NCBI GenBank assembly: GCA_002421985.1
Contig: DISF01000103.1
Coordinates: 19,574-61,808, forward strand
Reading direction: 5' to 3'
Length of the DNA: 42,235 nt
Source of the DNA: Roseovarius sp. UBA6217
Lineage (GTDB): Bacteria > Pseudomonadota > Alphaproteobacteria > Rhodobacterales > Rhodobacteraceae
In this document: positions 23,943 to 31,603 of the stretch, piece after piece
How positions within the stretch are numbered: the first letter of the stretch is position 1
Layout: each line of letters starts with the position of its first letter
Notes under the pieces: model-generated
The model's database searches: none
Told to the model about the DNA's origin: nothing
The model's input: only the letters and a program-made list of their open reading frames with translations
Position numbers and translations under genes: made by a program

Positions 23943-25643
23943 TTACCGCACAAGATAGGGCCTGCCCCGGCTTCCCGGCGGCTCGTGCACCCCCGATTCG
24001 GCCCGGAAATCGCCCATGAGATAGGGATGCATCCCCTGATTCTTGAGGTTTTGCAGAAACTGGCCAAAGCCGCTCAGATCGGCCATGCGCGGCACCTCGG
24101 CAAGCCCACGCGGATTGCTGTGGCCGATCTCGTCAAGGATGCTCTGCAACGGCTCCATCGGCGATTCGACGAATTCCGCCATCGTCCAGATTCGCACCCG
24201 CGCCCGCGCCCATGGCGAGCGCAGCACCTTGAGATGCTCTGCCTCGACATGCTGAAGCCGCGCCGCCGCGCTGCGCAGGTCGGCGAAATTGGCGTTGGAT
24301 TGGAACAGCGGCACCGCCCAGGCCCCCGAGATCACCGATATCTGCGCGTTCGGATCCTTGGCGAGATCCCACTCGATATCCTCGATCGAGTCGTTCGGGC
24401 CTATCTGAAAGCATTGCCGCTCGCCGCGCGTGTTCCAGATCAGGCTGGTGAGAAAGGCGCGCTTGTTATAGTCGCGCAATGCCGCGCTATCGGACAGCGC
24501 GCCCGCCATCACCGTCTGGCCATCGGCGAATTCGGCACGCTCGGGGGCAAACAGGTGCCCATGCACCCGCATCCCCGTCATCCGCGCAAGCCACGGCTCG
24601 AAATTCTCGAACAGCTCGGAAAATCCCTCGAATACCGAATAGGGCGCGCAGGTGGTGCGGTTCTCGCGCCCCTCAACGGGAAACCGGCTCTGCATCAACA
24701 GCCCCGGCCGCCCGCGCACGCGCCGCTCCACCGCCTTGGCAAAGATACGGTCGATCTTGCCGGGGTTGGGCTCTGTGCGCTTCATCGCGCCGGCCTGATC
24801 GGTCAGGAACGCCTCGTAGAGGCGGTTGGCATAGGGCCAGATCTTGCGCGCGACAAAGCAATCGGAGCGTCGCAAAAGCTGTAGGTGATCGTCGTAGAAG
24901 ATATGCGGCTTGCCCTGGTAGTCGAATTTCGACAGCGTGAGCGACCGGCTCTCGATCTGGCGGGAGTATTGCCGTGCCAGCGTCTGGAAATAGCTCTCGT
25001 CGGGGATCCAGACCCGCCTGAAATAGCGGTCATAAACCGGGCGCTCGGGGTCTTGCAGCACCGCCGAGAGCGTCTGCCGGGTGAGGCACCACCACTGGCT
25101 CCCCATATGCGGCACAAGGCCGTTGGGGATGCGCCGGCGAAAGCCAACGGCGCGTTGCAGCGCCACGTATTTGTCAAACAGATAGCGATTGCGGCGCCAG
25201 GAGAACGGAAATCGCAGCGTGAAGCGCTCTTCATCCAGCCCGCCGATTGTCCAGGGCACATCGGCGGTGGTGGCGCTCTCGATGAAATCGGAGTGGGGGC
25301 GGGCGGCGAGATAGTCGATCAACTCCTGCACCGGGCGCAGCGGCAAGCACGAGCCGGAAGTCAGGTAGACATGCCGCACATCGGCGAATTCGCGCAGCAT
25401 GATCTCGGCGGCCCCCTGCGTTGCCGCCACCAGCCCCCACATCCCCCATTCACAGCGGTAACGCGGGGCAAAGCGCAGATCGCGCAGGTCCGCGAGCGAC
25501 TCGGCAAAGGCCAGATAGGTGGCGCGCGGCACGGATTTGTCGACATGAATCACCAGCGGACAGCCCGACGCCGCCCAGTGCCGCGCGACCTGTTCTGCCC
25601 GGCCAAAGGCGGTATGGACCAGCATGACAATCCCGAGGCTCAT
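23943..25643 (-). CDS. GT14 (core-2/I-branching type) glycosyltransferase with extra C-terminal domain
   Basis: 566 residues. The N-terminal part (about 1-290) matches the GT14 beta-1,6-N-acetylglucosaminyltransferase fold: MSLGIVMLVHTAFGRAEQVA, LVIHVDKSVPR, CEWGMWGLVAATQGAAEIML, YLTSGSCLPLRPV and MGSQWWCLTRQTL. The C-terminal 260 residues (from about KIDRIFAKAVERRVRGRPG) form a separate domain which, to my recollection, is found fused to GT14 domains in Rhodobacteraceae and has no assigned function; TTCAPYSVFEGFSELFENF and VISGAWAVPLFQSNANFADL lie in it. No signal peptide or membrane helix is evident. It is 19 nt downstream of the GT2-like gene and directly upstream of the sulfotransferase gene. 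Whether the transferred sugar is GlcNAc or xylose is unknown. Confidence 0.82.
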   Translation of the reverse strand: MSLGIVMLVHTAFGRAEQVARHWAASGCPLVIHVDKSVPRATYLAFAESLADLRDLRFAPRYRCEWGMWGLVAATQGAAEIMLREFADVRHVYLTSGSCLPLRPVQELIDYLAARPHSDFIESATTADVPWTIGGLDEERFTLRFPFSWRRNRYLFDKYVALQRAVGFRRRIPNGLVPHMGSQWWCLTRQTLSAVLQDPERPVYDRYFRRVWIPDESYFQTLARQYSRQIESRSLTLSKFDYQGKPHIFYDDHLQLLRRSDCFVARKIWPYANRLYEAFLTDQAGAMKRTEPNPGKIDRIFAKAVERRVRGRPGLLMQSRFPVEGRENRTTCAPYSVFEGFSELFENFEPWLARMTGMRVHGHLFAPERAEFADGQTVMAGALSDSAALRDYNKRAFLTSLIWNTRGERQCFQIGPNDSIEDIEWDLAKDPNAQISVISGAWAVPLFQSNANFADLRSAAARLQHVEAEHLKVLRSPWARARVRIWTMAEFVESPMEPLQSILDEIGHSNPRGLAEVPRMADLSGFGQFLQNLKNQGMHPYLMGDFRAESGVHEPPGSRGRPYLVR

Positions 25644-25662
25644 GTCCCGACCACTCCGCGCC

Positions 25663-26673
25663 TCATGCCCAGTTGCCCTTGGACATCAGGCCAAGGATCT
25701 CCAATTGCCGCCAGTTTATATATTTTTCCGACCATTTGCACCAAAGTTCGGGATTGTCGCGCGAATGGGCGGCATAGGCCTTGTATTCGACGCTTCCCGC
25801 GTAATGCTGGCCCCGCGTCAGTTCCTCCTGGGCCTTGGCGGTGAAGGTGTCGAGAAACTTGGCATGAAGCAGGATGCCGCTCGCCTTCTCGCCGCCCCAT
25901 TCGTCATAGGTAAGGTTGAGCCCGCGCGGCAACAACATATGGGTCGAGCTGTCATAGGCATAGCGCCGGTCCCAGCGCACCAGCGGTGTCTTGTTGAGCG
26001 CCGGCGCGCTTTTCGGGTTGTCGGCGAAAAACACCCGCGCGCGCGGCCCGCCCTGTATCCACAGGTTGCCATAAAGGCGGTTCTTCGTGATCATGTAATT
26101 GCCCGGATCGAACCAGCCGGCGATTTCCATCGGATCTTGCCCGGCGCGGTAGGGCACGGCGTCAAGCCGCCCCTTTGGATACATGTCCAGAAGCATCGCG
26201 CCAAAGGATTTGACCGCGCTGCTGTCGAGCCAGTCGGTCAGCGCGCGGATGGGCCGCGTGTCGCAAAACGGGTAGACGAGGAATTCATCGGGATCGACCA
26301 CCAGTGTCCAGTGGCCATGACCATAGCGCGATTGAAGCCAGTTGAGCCAATCGACGCCAAAGCGCGCGCGCTTGTAGCTCGCCCCCGTGGTCCAGAGCGA
26401 CACATCGGGCTGCCGCGCGAGATACTCGGCGCCGCCATCCTCGCTGTCATTGTCCACGATCAGGAAATGCGCGATCCCGAGGTCGCGGTAATATTGCAGG
26501 AAATAGGGCAGCCGCACATATTCGTCACGCAGGGTCGAGAACAACAGAACATCGCCGGGGCGGATCTGCCCGGTGCGGTCGGCAACGGGGCGCAGCGAGA
26601 AATGCTTGCGAAAGGCACGTATCTTGGCCCGCCTGCGCCGGAGCCGCATCCGGTATGATTGCCAAATCCCCAA
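25663..26673 (-). CDS. Glycosyltransferase family 2-like protein (Glyco_tranf_2_4 type)
   Basis: About 336 residues. The GT-A fold is seen in GDVLLFSTLRDEYVRLPYFLQYYRDLGI, then FLIVDNDSEDGGAEYL and the metal-site VVDPDEFLVYP (the DxDE motif). This type often extends surface polysaccharides or glycoproteins. The N-terminus is very basic (YRMRLRRRRAKIRAFRKHF), which may bind the membrane. The start is uncertain: TTG at 26673 has GGAGGA 9 nt upstream and gives the N-terminus MGIWQSY; the longer GTG at 26709 has no ribosome site. It is the first gene of the three-gene glycan cluster. Confidence 0.82.
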   Translation of the reverse strand: MGIWQSYRMRLRRRRAKIRAFRKHFSLRPVADRTGQIRPGDVLLFSTLRDEYVRLPYFLQYYRDLGIAHFLIVDNDSEDGGAEYLARQPDVSLWTTGASYKRARFGVDWLNWLQSRYGHGHWTLVVDPDEFLVYPFCDTRPIRALTDWLDSSAVKSFGAMLLDMYPKGRLDAVPYRAGQDPMEIAGWFDPGNYMITKNRLYGNLWIQGGPRARVFFADNPKSAPALNKTPLVRWDRRYAYDSSTHMLLPRGLNLTYDEWGGEKASGILLHAKFLDTFTAKAQEELTRGQHYAGSVEYKAYAAHSRDNPELWCKWSEKYINWRQLEILGLMSKGNWA

Positions 26674-26750
26674 CCTGCCCCGTCCTCCGCGCAGTTTTCT
26701 GCGCAACACACTATTCGGGACAGGTTAATACAACCCTTAGACCGAACAAA

Positions 26751-26766
26751 CCATTAATATTCATGG
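26751..26766. promoter_or_regulatory. AT-rich near-palindrome upstream of the glycan cluster
   Basis: CCATTAATATTCATGG is palindromic except for one position per arm and lies in a locally AT-rich patch (about 26720-26766), about 80 bp before the first glycosyltransferase start. It could be an operator or promoter element for that cluster. No clear -35/-10 pair was found. Confidence 0.35.
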
Positions 26767-26767
26767 A

Positions 26768-26790
26768 ATTGTCGCTGATCGGGCGACAAT
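26768..26790 (-). terminator. Hairpin downstream of regA
   Basis: ATTGTCGC (26768-26775) pairs perfectly with GCGACAAT (26783-26790) around a 7-nt loop, 13 nt after the regA stop in the direction of transcription. AT-rich sequence follows without a pure T run. It is a likely end of the regA message. Confidence 0.55.
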
Positions 26791-26802
26791 CAGACGCGGG
26801 GG

Positions 26803-27354
26803 TCACTTGGGCGAGCGTTTCGCCAATATCCGCTGCAAGGTGCGCCGGTGCATGTTGAGCCGCCGCGCCGTCTCGGACACGTTGCGGTCACACAACTCGT
26901 AAACCCGCTGGATATGCTCCCAGCGCACGCGGTCGGCGCTCATCGGGTTTTCGGGCGGCGGCGGCAGATCGGCATCACCGGCCAAAAGCGCATTGGTGAT
27001 ATCGGTGGCATCGGCGGGCTTGGACAGGTAATCCGTCGCGCCGATCTTGACGGCGGCCACGGCGGTGGCAATGGCCCCGTATCCCGTCAACACCACGATC
27101 CGCGCATCGGGCCTGCGCGCGCGGATCACCTCGACCACGTCAAGCCCGTTGCCATCGCCAAGCCGCAGATCGCAGACCGCATAGGCTGGCGGACGGGCCA
27201 TCGCGCTGGCGCGCCCGGCGGCGACCGACTCGGCAATCTCCACCTCGAATCCGCGCTTTTCCATCGCCTTGGCAAGACGCTTCAGGAACGGCTCGTCGTC
27301 ATCGACCAGCAAAAGCGTCTTGTCCTCGCCGATATCGAGTTGTGCCTCGGTCAT
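26803..27354 (-). CDS. regA: Redox response regulator RegA (PrrA/ActR)
   Basis: A 183-residue two-domain response regulator. Receiver: acidic pocket VDDDE (17-21), phosphoacceptor Asp62 (VCDLRLGDGNG), Thr90 and Lys112. A proline linker (PPPPENP, about 131-137) and a C-terminal Fis-type helix-turn-helix (145-180: NVSETARRLNMHRRTLQRIL) follow. Length, four-proline linker and HTH are diagnostic of RegA/PrrA/ActR, the global redox regulator of respiration, carbon and nitrogen fixation and, where present, photosynthesis. The ATG at 27354 has GGAGG 6 nt upstream; the hairpin at 27364-27387 touches that site. RegB is the partner kinase. Confidence 0.96.
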   Translation of the reverse strand: MTEAQLDIGEDKTLLLVDDDEPFLKRLAKAMEKRGFEVEIAESVAAGRASAMARPPAYAVCDLRLGDGNGLDVVEVIRARRPDARIVVLTGYGAIATAVAAVKIGATDYLSKPADATDITNALLAGDADLPPPPENPMSADRVRWEHIQRVYELCDRNVSETARRLNMHRRTLQRILAKRSPK

Positions 27355-27363
27355 ACCGGACCT

Positions 27364-27387
27364 CCCTTGCGCGTATCCGTGCAAGGG
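27364..27387 (-). promoter_or_regulatory. Leader hairpin overlapping the regA ribosome site
   Basis: In the regA message CCCTTGC pairs with GCAAGGG around a 10-nt loop. The 3' arm ends in the GGG that begins the ribosome-binding sequence GGGAGG. Folding would partly hide the site, so translation of regA may depend on structure opening. No T-tract is present, so it is not a typical terminator. Confidence 0.45.
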
Positions 27388-27426
27388 GTTGTAGCCCGTG
27401 GATTATTCCCCGTCAAAACAAACGCG

Positions 27427-28062
27427 TCACGACGCCGCATCCACAAAGCACGCGATCCGGTCTGCCATCTGCTCAGGCGTCACGTCGCGGCGGAAAAACT
27501 CGACAAATCCATGCTCGGGCAGGGTGAGATAGCTCATGGTCGAATGGTCCACGAGGTAGAAATCCTCGGCCCCCTCCTCGGGTTCTTGCGCCTGATAAAA
27601 GGTGCGATAGGCCTTGGAGGCGGCGCGCACCTGCGCCTCGCTGCCGGTGAGGCCAAGCATCCGGGGATGCAGGTAATCGGTGAATTCCGCCATGACCTCG
27701 GGGGTGTCACGTCTTGGATCGACGGAGACAAAGACCGGCTTGACCATGATCCCGCGCGCTTCGAGCAGTTCCACGGCCTCGGCGTTGCGCGCGGCATCCA
27801 TCGGGCAGACATCGGGGCAGAAAGTGTAGCCGAAATAGATCAGCGCAGGCATGTCGATCACATCTTCGTCAGTGACCGTCTCGCCGGTCTCGCTCACAAG
27901 CTCGAACGGGCCGCCGATCTGTCCTGCGCCGCCCGCCACGTTTGAGGCGCGGCACTGGGCAAAGCGATCCTCGGACCCGGCCCCGCCAACCCCGGCAATA
28001 TACATGGCCCCAAGCGCGGCTATGGCGATGGCGGCGGCGGCGATGGCAATGGTGCGGATCAT
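27427..28062 (-). CDS. senC: SCO1/SenC/PrrC family copper chaperone-like protein
   Basis: 211 residues. An N-terminal membrane anchor (about residues 4-25) is followed by a periplasmic thioredoxin-like domain. The copper/redox ligands are Cys82 and Cys86 (TFCPDVCP) and His173 (LVDHSTMSYL); FVSVDPRRDTPEVM is family-typical. Sco proteins deliver copper to the CuA or CuB centres of cytochrome oxidases, and PrrC is also linked to redox signalling to RegB. The start at 28062 is chosen over the longer reading. The gene lies 72 nt upstream of regA on the same strand and 82 nt from the divergent regB, the usual locus order. Confidence 0.95.
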   Translation of the reverse strand: MIRTIAIAAAAIAIAALGAMYIAGVGGAGSEDRFAQCRASNVAGGAGQIGGPFELVSETGETVTDEDVIDMPALIYFGYTFCPDVCPMDAARNAEAVELLEARGIMVKPVFVSVDPRRDTPEVMAEFTDYLHPRMLGLTGSEAQVRAASKAYRTFYQAQEPEEGAEDFYLVDHSTMSYLTLPEHGFVEFFRRDVTPEQMADRIACFVDAAS

Positions 28063-28144
28063 CGGTCTCTCTTGCCTCCGTCTGATTGCAATGCAACCCT
28101 CTACTCTCCATCCTCCGATCACACAATGGGACGTGGCCGCGCAG

Positions 28145-29509
28145 ATGACCGATATTTCGCCCGACAGCTTCCCCCCCGGTCACGGGCGCAACTGGATCCG
28201 GCTCCGGACACTCACGCTTTTGCGGTGGTGGGCGATTGCCGGTCAGGCCAGCGCGCTGGTTTTCGCCGAACATTTCTTTCGCCTCGATCTGGAAATGGGG
28301 CTGTGTTTCCTGGTGATCGGCGTGTCGGTGGCCTCCAACATCGTGGCGACCTTTGTCTTTGCCGAAACCAAGCGGCTGGCGGAACAGGACGCGCTTCGGG
28401 TGGTGCTGTTCGACATGCTGCAACTGGGGCTGTTGCTCTATCTGACCGGGGGCATGAACAACCCGTTCTCGATCCTCATCGTCGGCCCGGTCACCGTTTC
28501 GGCCTCGGCGCTCAGCGGGCGATCCACCCTGTTCCTCGGCGTCACGGCCGTTGTCATCGTGACGCTTCTGATGCAATTCCACCTTCCCCTGCGCAGCGCG
28601 GATGGTGCGGTGCTGGAGGTGTCGGATATTTTCCGCTTCGGCAACTGGGTGGCGATTATCATCGCGGTCGTGTTTCTTGGCGTCTACGCGCGCCGCGTGG
28701 TGCAGGAAATGCGCGCCATGTCCGACGCGCTTCAGGCGACGCAGATGGCGCTCGCGCGCGAGCAAAAGCTCACCGATCTGGGCGGTGTGGTGGCGGCGGC
28801 GGCGCACGAGCTTGGCACGCCTCTGGCCACGATCAAGCTCACCAGCGCCGAATTGGCCGACGAACTCCATGACCGCCCCGAATTGCGCGAGGATGCGCTT
28901 CTCATCCGCGATCAGGCGGATCGCTGCCGCGATATCCTGCGCTCGATGGGCCGCGCGGGCAAGGATGATCTGCACCTGCGCCGCACGCCGCTCACCGCCC
29001 TTGTCGAAGAGGCCGCCGAGCCGCATGTGGATCGCGGCAAGCGCATCCGCTTTGACCACGGGGGCGGGGGGGACGACCCGGCAAGCCAGCCCACCGTGCT
29101 GCGCCGCCCCGAGATCATCCACGGGCTGCGCAACCTGATCCAGAACGCCGTCGATTTCGCGCAAGAGACCGTCATCGTCGAGACCCGCTGGAATGACGCG
29201 CGCATCACCTTGCGGATCATGGATGACGGGCGCGGCTTTCCGCCCGACATGATCGGACGGCTGGGAGAGCCGTTCGTGCGCCGCCGCGGGGCCGCGCCCG
29301 ACCCGCGCCGCCCCGGCTACGAGGGGATGGGCCTTGGCCTTTTCATCGCCAAGACGCTGCTGGAACGCTCCGGCGCCGATCTGACCTTCACCAACGGCAC
29401 CGATCCCGCGGGTGCCCTTGTCGAGGTAAGCTGGCCGCTTGCCGCCATCGCCGTCCCCAAGGGTGCCGAGGCCGCCGGTCTGGGCGAGAACCGTCCGATT
29501 GCCGGCTGA
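28145..29509 (+). CDS. regB: Redox sensor histidine kinase RegB (PrrB/ActS)
   Basis: 454 residues. Six N-terminal membrane helices (about residues 20-185) contain the quinone-sensing GGMNNPF (102-108). A linker leads to the H-box AAAHELGTPLATIKL with His221, then the redox-active Cys261 (RDQADRCRDIL), exactly 40 residues after the His as in R. capsulatus (His225/Cys265). The ATPase domain has N-box NLIQNAVDFA, DDGRGFP and GMGLGLFIAKTLL. It phosphorylates RegA under reducing conditions. The start is uncertain: ATG 28145 fits the usual length, and ATG 28091 would add 18 residues. Both key sensing residues are intact, so it is probably functional. Confidence 0.95.
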   Translation: MTDISPDSFPPGHGRNWIRLRTLTLLRWWAIAGQASALVFAEHFFRLDLEMGLCFLVIGVSVASNIVATFVFAETKRLAEQDALRVVLFDMLQLGLLLYLTGGMNNPFSILIVGPVTVSASALSGRSTLFLGVTAVVIVTLLMQFHLPLRSADGAVLEVSDIFRFGNWVAIIIAVVFLGVYARRVVQEMRAMSDALQATQMALAREQKLTDLGGVVAAAAHELGTPLATIKLTSAELADELHDRPELREDALLIRDQADRCRDILRSMGRAGKDDLHLRRTPLTALVEEAAEPHVDRGKRIRFDHGGGGDDPASQPTVLRRPEIIHGLRNLIQNAVDFAQETVIVETRWNDARITLRIMDDGRGFPPDMIGRLGEPFVRRRGAAPDPRRPGYEGMGLGLFIAKTLLERSGADLTFTNGTDPAGALVEVSWPLAAIAVPKGAEAAGLGENRPIAG

Positions 29510-29525
29510 CACGACCGGATCGCCG

Positions 29526-29540
29526 TTAAGCGCACCTTAA
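29526..29540 (+). promoter_or_regulatory. Perfect CtrA-type site TTAA-N7-TTAA upstream of the DivL-like gene
   Basis: TTAA (29526-29529), seven bases, TTAA (29537-29540) is the full CtrA consensus, and it is also the core of the dyad GTTAAG/CTTAAC. It lies 44 nt before the DivL-like start and 16 nt after the regB stop. TTAA is rare in this GC-rich window. It would allow control of the downstream gene by CtrA. Confidence 0.6.
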
Positions 29541-29584
29541 CCTCTTTGCGTCACGCTGGCGGCGGATAACAGCGGAGCAGGCGG

Positions 29585-31075
29585 ATGGCGGCGATGGGTT
29601 TGGCGGATATGGCGGTTCTGGCGGCGCTGGCGCTGGCGCTCTCGGTCGCGGCGCTCTGGATCGTGGGGGCGCGGATGCCCGCACCTCGGCATTCGCCCCC
29701 CGCCGCGCATGTAGCGCCCGCGCCCCCGGCCACGAACAGCTTTCTGCTGCGCAATGGCACGCTCATCGACCATGATGCCGGTGAATTCGACCTCCCCGCC
29801 CCGAAGGACGGGGCAGAAGGTGACTGGCCGCGCCTCGCCCGCTGGTTCGCGCCGCGCTTTGCCCTGCCGGACCGCCCGGCAGAAGGCAGACAACACATCG
29901 CCAGCACCTCCCCCGAAACCGATCCCGCCACGCTAGAGATCGACACCACCGGCGCGCGCTCGCGCGTCACCCTGCGCGACCCGCGCGCCGCCGATACCGC
30001 CGCGCGCCATGTCCTGCTCGCCCGCCTTGCCGGGGCTGTCGCGCATAGCACCGCGCTGCTGCATGTGCCGGTGCCGGTCTGGCTGCGCGATCCGACCGGG
30101 CAGATCGCATGGGAAAACGCCGCCGCCGCCGCCCTGCCGCCCGGGCACCGCGCGCGGCTTCTGGCGGGCACGGGGCGGGTCGCGCTCGAGGATCCCGCGC
30201 GCTGGTTCGATCTTGCCACCCATGAGGACGCCGCCGGCACGCTGATCTTTGCCACCGATGTCACCCCGCTCGTGCGTGCCGAGGAGACGCGCCGTGATTT
30301 CATCCAGACGCTGGGGCGCAGCTTTGCCGATCTGCCTACCGGGCTTGCGGTATTCGATCAAAGTCACGCGCTGGCCATGTTCAACCCGGCGCTGGCCGAT
30401 CTTACCGGGCTTGACCCGGTGGTGCTCAGCGGGCGGCCCGATATCTTTTATTTCTTCGACATGCTGCGAGACCGGCATGTGATGCCCGAACCCAAGAACT
30501 ATGCAAGCTGGCGCGGCCAGATCCATGCCATGATCCACGCGGCCCAAGACGGCCAGTATCGCGAGACCTGGAGCCTTGTGACGGGGCGCACCTACCGCGT
30601 GACCGGACGGCCGCATCCCGACGGCGCGGTGGCCTTCCTGATCGAGGATATTTCCGAGGAAATATCGGCCACCCGCCACCAGCGCGCCGAGCGTGACATT
30701 CTGGTCGCGGCGCTCGACCGGGTGGATGAGGCCATCGCCGTGCTGTCATTTGACGCCGGGCTGGTGTTTTGCAACCGCCGCTTCGCCACCCTCGCGCGGC
30801 TCGATCCCGGCGCGCGCGAGGCGGGCCTGCCGCTGCCCGACCTGCTCGAATGTTGCCGCGCCCGCTTTCCCGATGCGGCGCTCTGGCACGAGGTTGCCGC
30901 CCGTCTGGATGGCCGCCGCCCGGCGCAGGCGATGACCGGGCGGATTGCGCGCGAGGCAAGCCACGCGCTGGCGCTGAGCCTCGTGCCGCTCGGGCAGGGG
31001 CAGATGATGCTGTCGCTGCGCCCCGCACCCGCCGAGATACCCGCCAAGATATCCGGTGCCGCGCTCTCGGCCTGA
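29585..31075 (+). CDS. divL: DivL-like membrane-anchored PAS protein lacking a kinase domain
   Basis: 496 residues. One N-terminal helix (about 9-29), a proline-rich linker, then three PAS-like units: about 158-232 (PVPVWLRDPTGQIAWENAAA), about 245-358 (LPTGLAVFDQSHALAMFNPALADLTGL) and about 372-478 (DRVDEAIAVLSFDAGLVFCNRRF). The protein ends after the last unit with no H-box or ATPase domain. In many alphaproteobacteria the gene next to tsaE-amgK-murU-addBA is a DivL-type PAS kinase, and a PAS-only DivL acting on CtrA is described in R. capsulatus, so DivL is the best reading. It would modulate CckA and hence CtrA phosphorylation. Start ATG 29585 has GGAG 7 nt upstream. A generic PAS sensor remains possible. 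Confidence 0.72.
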   Translation: MAAMGLADMAVLAALALALSVAALWIVGARMPAPRHSPPAAHVAPAPPATNSFLLRNGTLIDHDAGEFDLPAPKDGAEGDWPRLARWFAPRFALPDRPAEGRQHIASTSPETDPATLEIDTTGARSRVTLRDPRAADTAARHVLLARLAGAVAHSTALLHVPVPVWLRDPTGQIAWENAAAAALPPGHRARLLAGTGRVALEDPARWFDLATHEDAAGTLIFATDVTPLVRAEETRRDFIQTLGRSFADLPTGLAVFDQSHALAMFNPALADLTGLDPVVLSGRPDIFYFFDMLRDRHVMPEPKNYASWRGQIHAMIHAAQDGQYRETWSLVTGRTYRVTGRPHPDGAVAFLIEDISEEISATRHQRAERDILVAALDRVDEAIAVLSFDAGLVFCNRRFATLARLDPGAREAGLPLPDLLECCRARFPDAALWHEVAARLDGRRPAQAMTGRIAREASHALALSLVPLGQGQMMLSLRPAPAEIPAKISGAALSA

Positions 31076-31120
31076 GCGCATCGCACTTGCAGGCGCGGAC
31101 GGGCCGTGTAGTCTTGGCCC

Positions 31121-31603
31121 ATGCCCGAGACCACCCGCCGCCTCCGCCTCACCAGCCCCGACGCCACCTGCGCGCTGGCGCAAACCCTCGCCCCGACCCT
31201 CGGGGCGGGCGATGTGCTGCTGCTGTCGGGCCCAGTCGGCGCGGGCAAGACCCATTTCGCCCGTTGCCTGATTCGCGCGCTCACCTCGCCCGGCGAGGAG
31301 GTGCCCTCGCCCACCTACACGCTGGTGCAAACCTATCCCGGCCCCGCCACCGAGATCTGGCACGCCGATCTCTACCGGCTCTGCGATCCCGCCGAGATCA
31401 TCGAGCTTGGCCTGACCGAGGCATTTGATGCCGCCATTGCCCTTGTCGAATGGCCCGACCGGCTCGGCGATCTGGTGCCCGAGGCCGCGCTCCACCTCGA
31501 TTTCGCCCATGCCACCGCGCCCGAGACGCGCCACCTCACGCTGCGCTGGTCCGATCCGCGCTGGACACCCCGGCTACAGCAGACGGAGGCGGAAAATGCC
31601 TGA
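31121..31603 (+). CDS. tsaE: tRNA threonylcarbamoyladenosine biosynthesis ATPase TsaE
   Basis: 160 residues. Walker A is GPVGAGKTHFAR (residues 37-48), followed by VPSPTYTLVQTY and the HADLYRL segment that are hallmarks of TsaE; VEWPDRLGDLVPE near residue 110 is also conserved. TsaE hydrolyses ATP to reset the TsaB-TsaD complex that makes t6A37 on ANN-decoding tRNAs. tsaB and tsaD are not in this window. Its stop lies 8 nt inside amgK. Confidence 0.95.
   Translation: MPETTRRLRLTSPDATCALAQTLAPTLGAGDVLLLSGPVGAGKTHFARCLIRALTSPGEEVPSPTYTLVQTYPGPATEIWHADLYRLCDPAEIIELGLTEAFDAAIALVEWPDRLGDLVPEAALHLDFAHATAPETRHLTLRWSDPRWTPRLQQTEAENA

Noticed and set aside
26649..26709. Alternative starts for the GT2-like gene at GTG 26709 or ATG 26649
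   Set aside because: Neither has a ribosome site at proper distance. TTG 26673 has GGAGGA 9 nt upstream, so it was chosen, with the start left uncertain.
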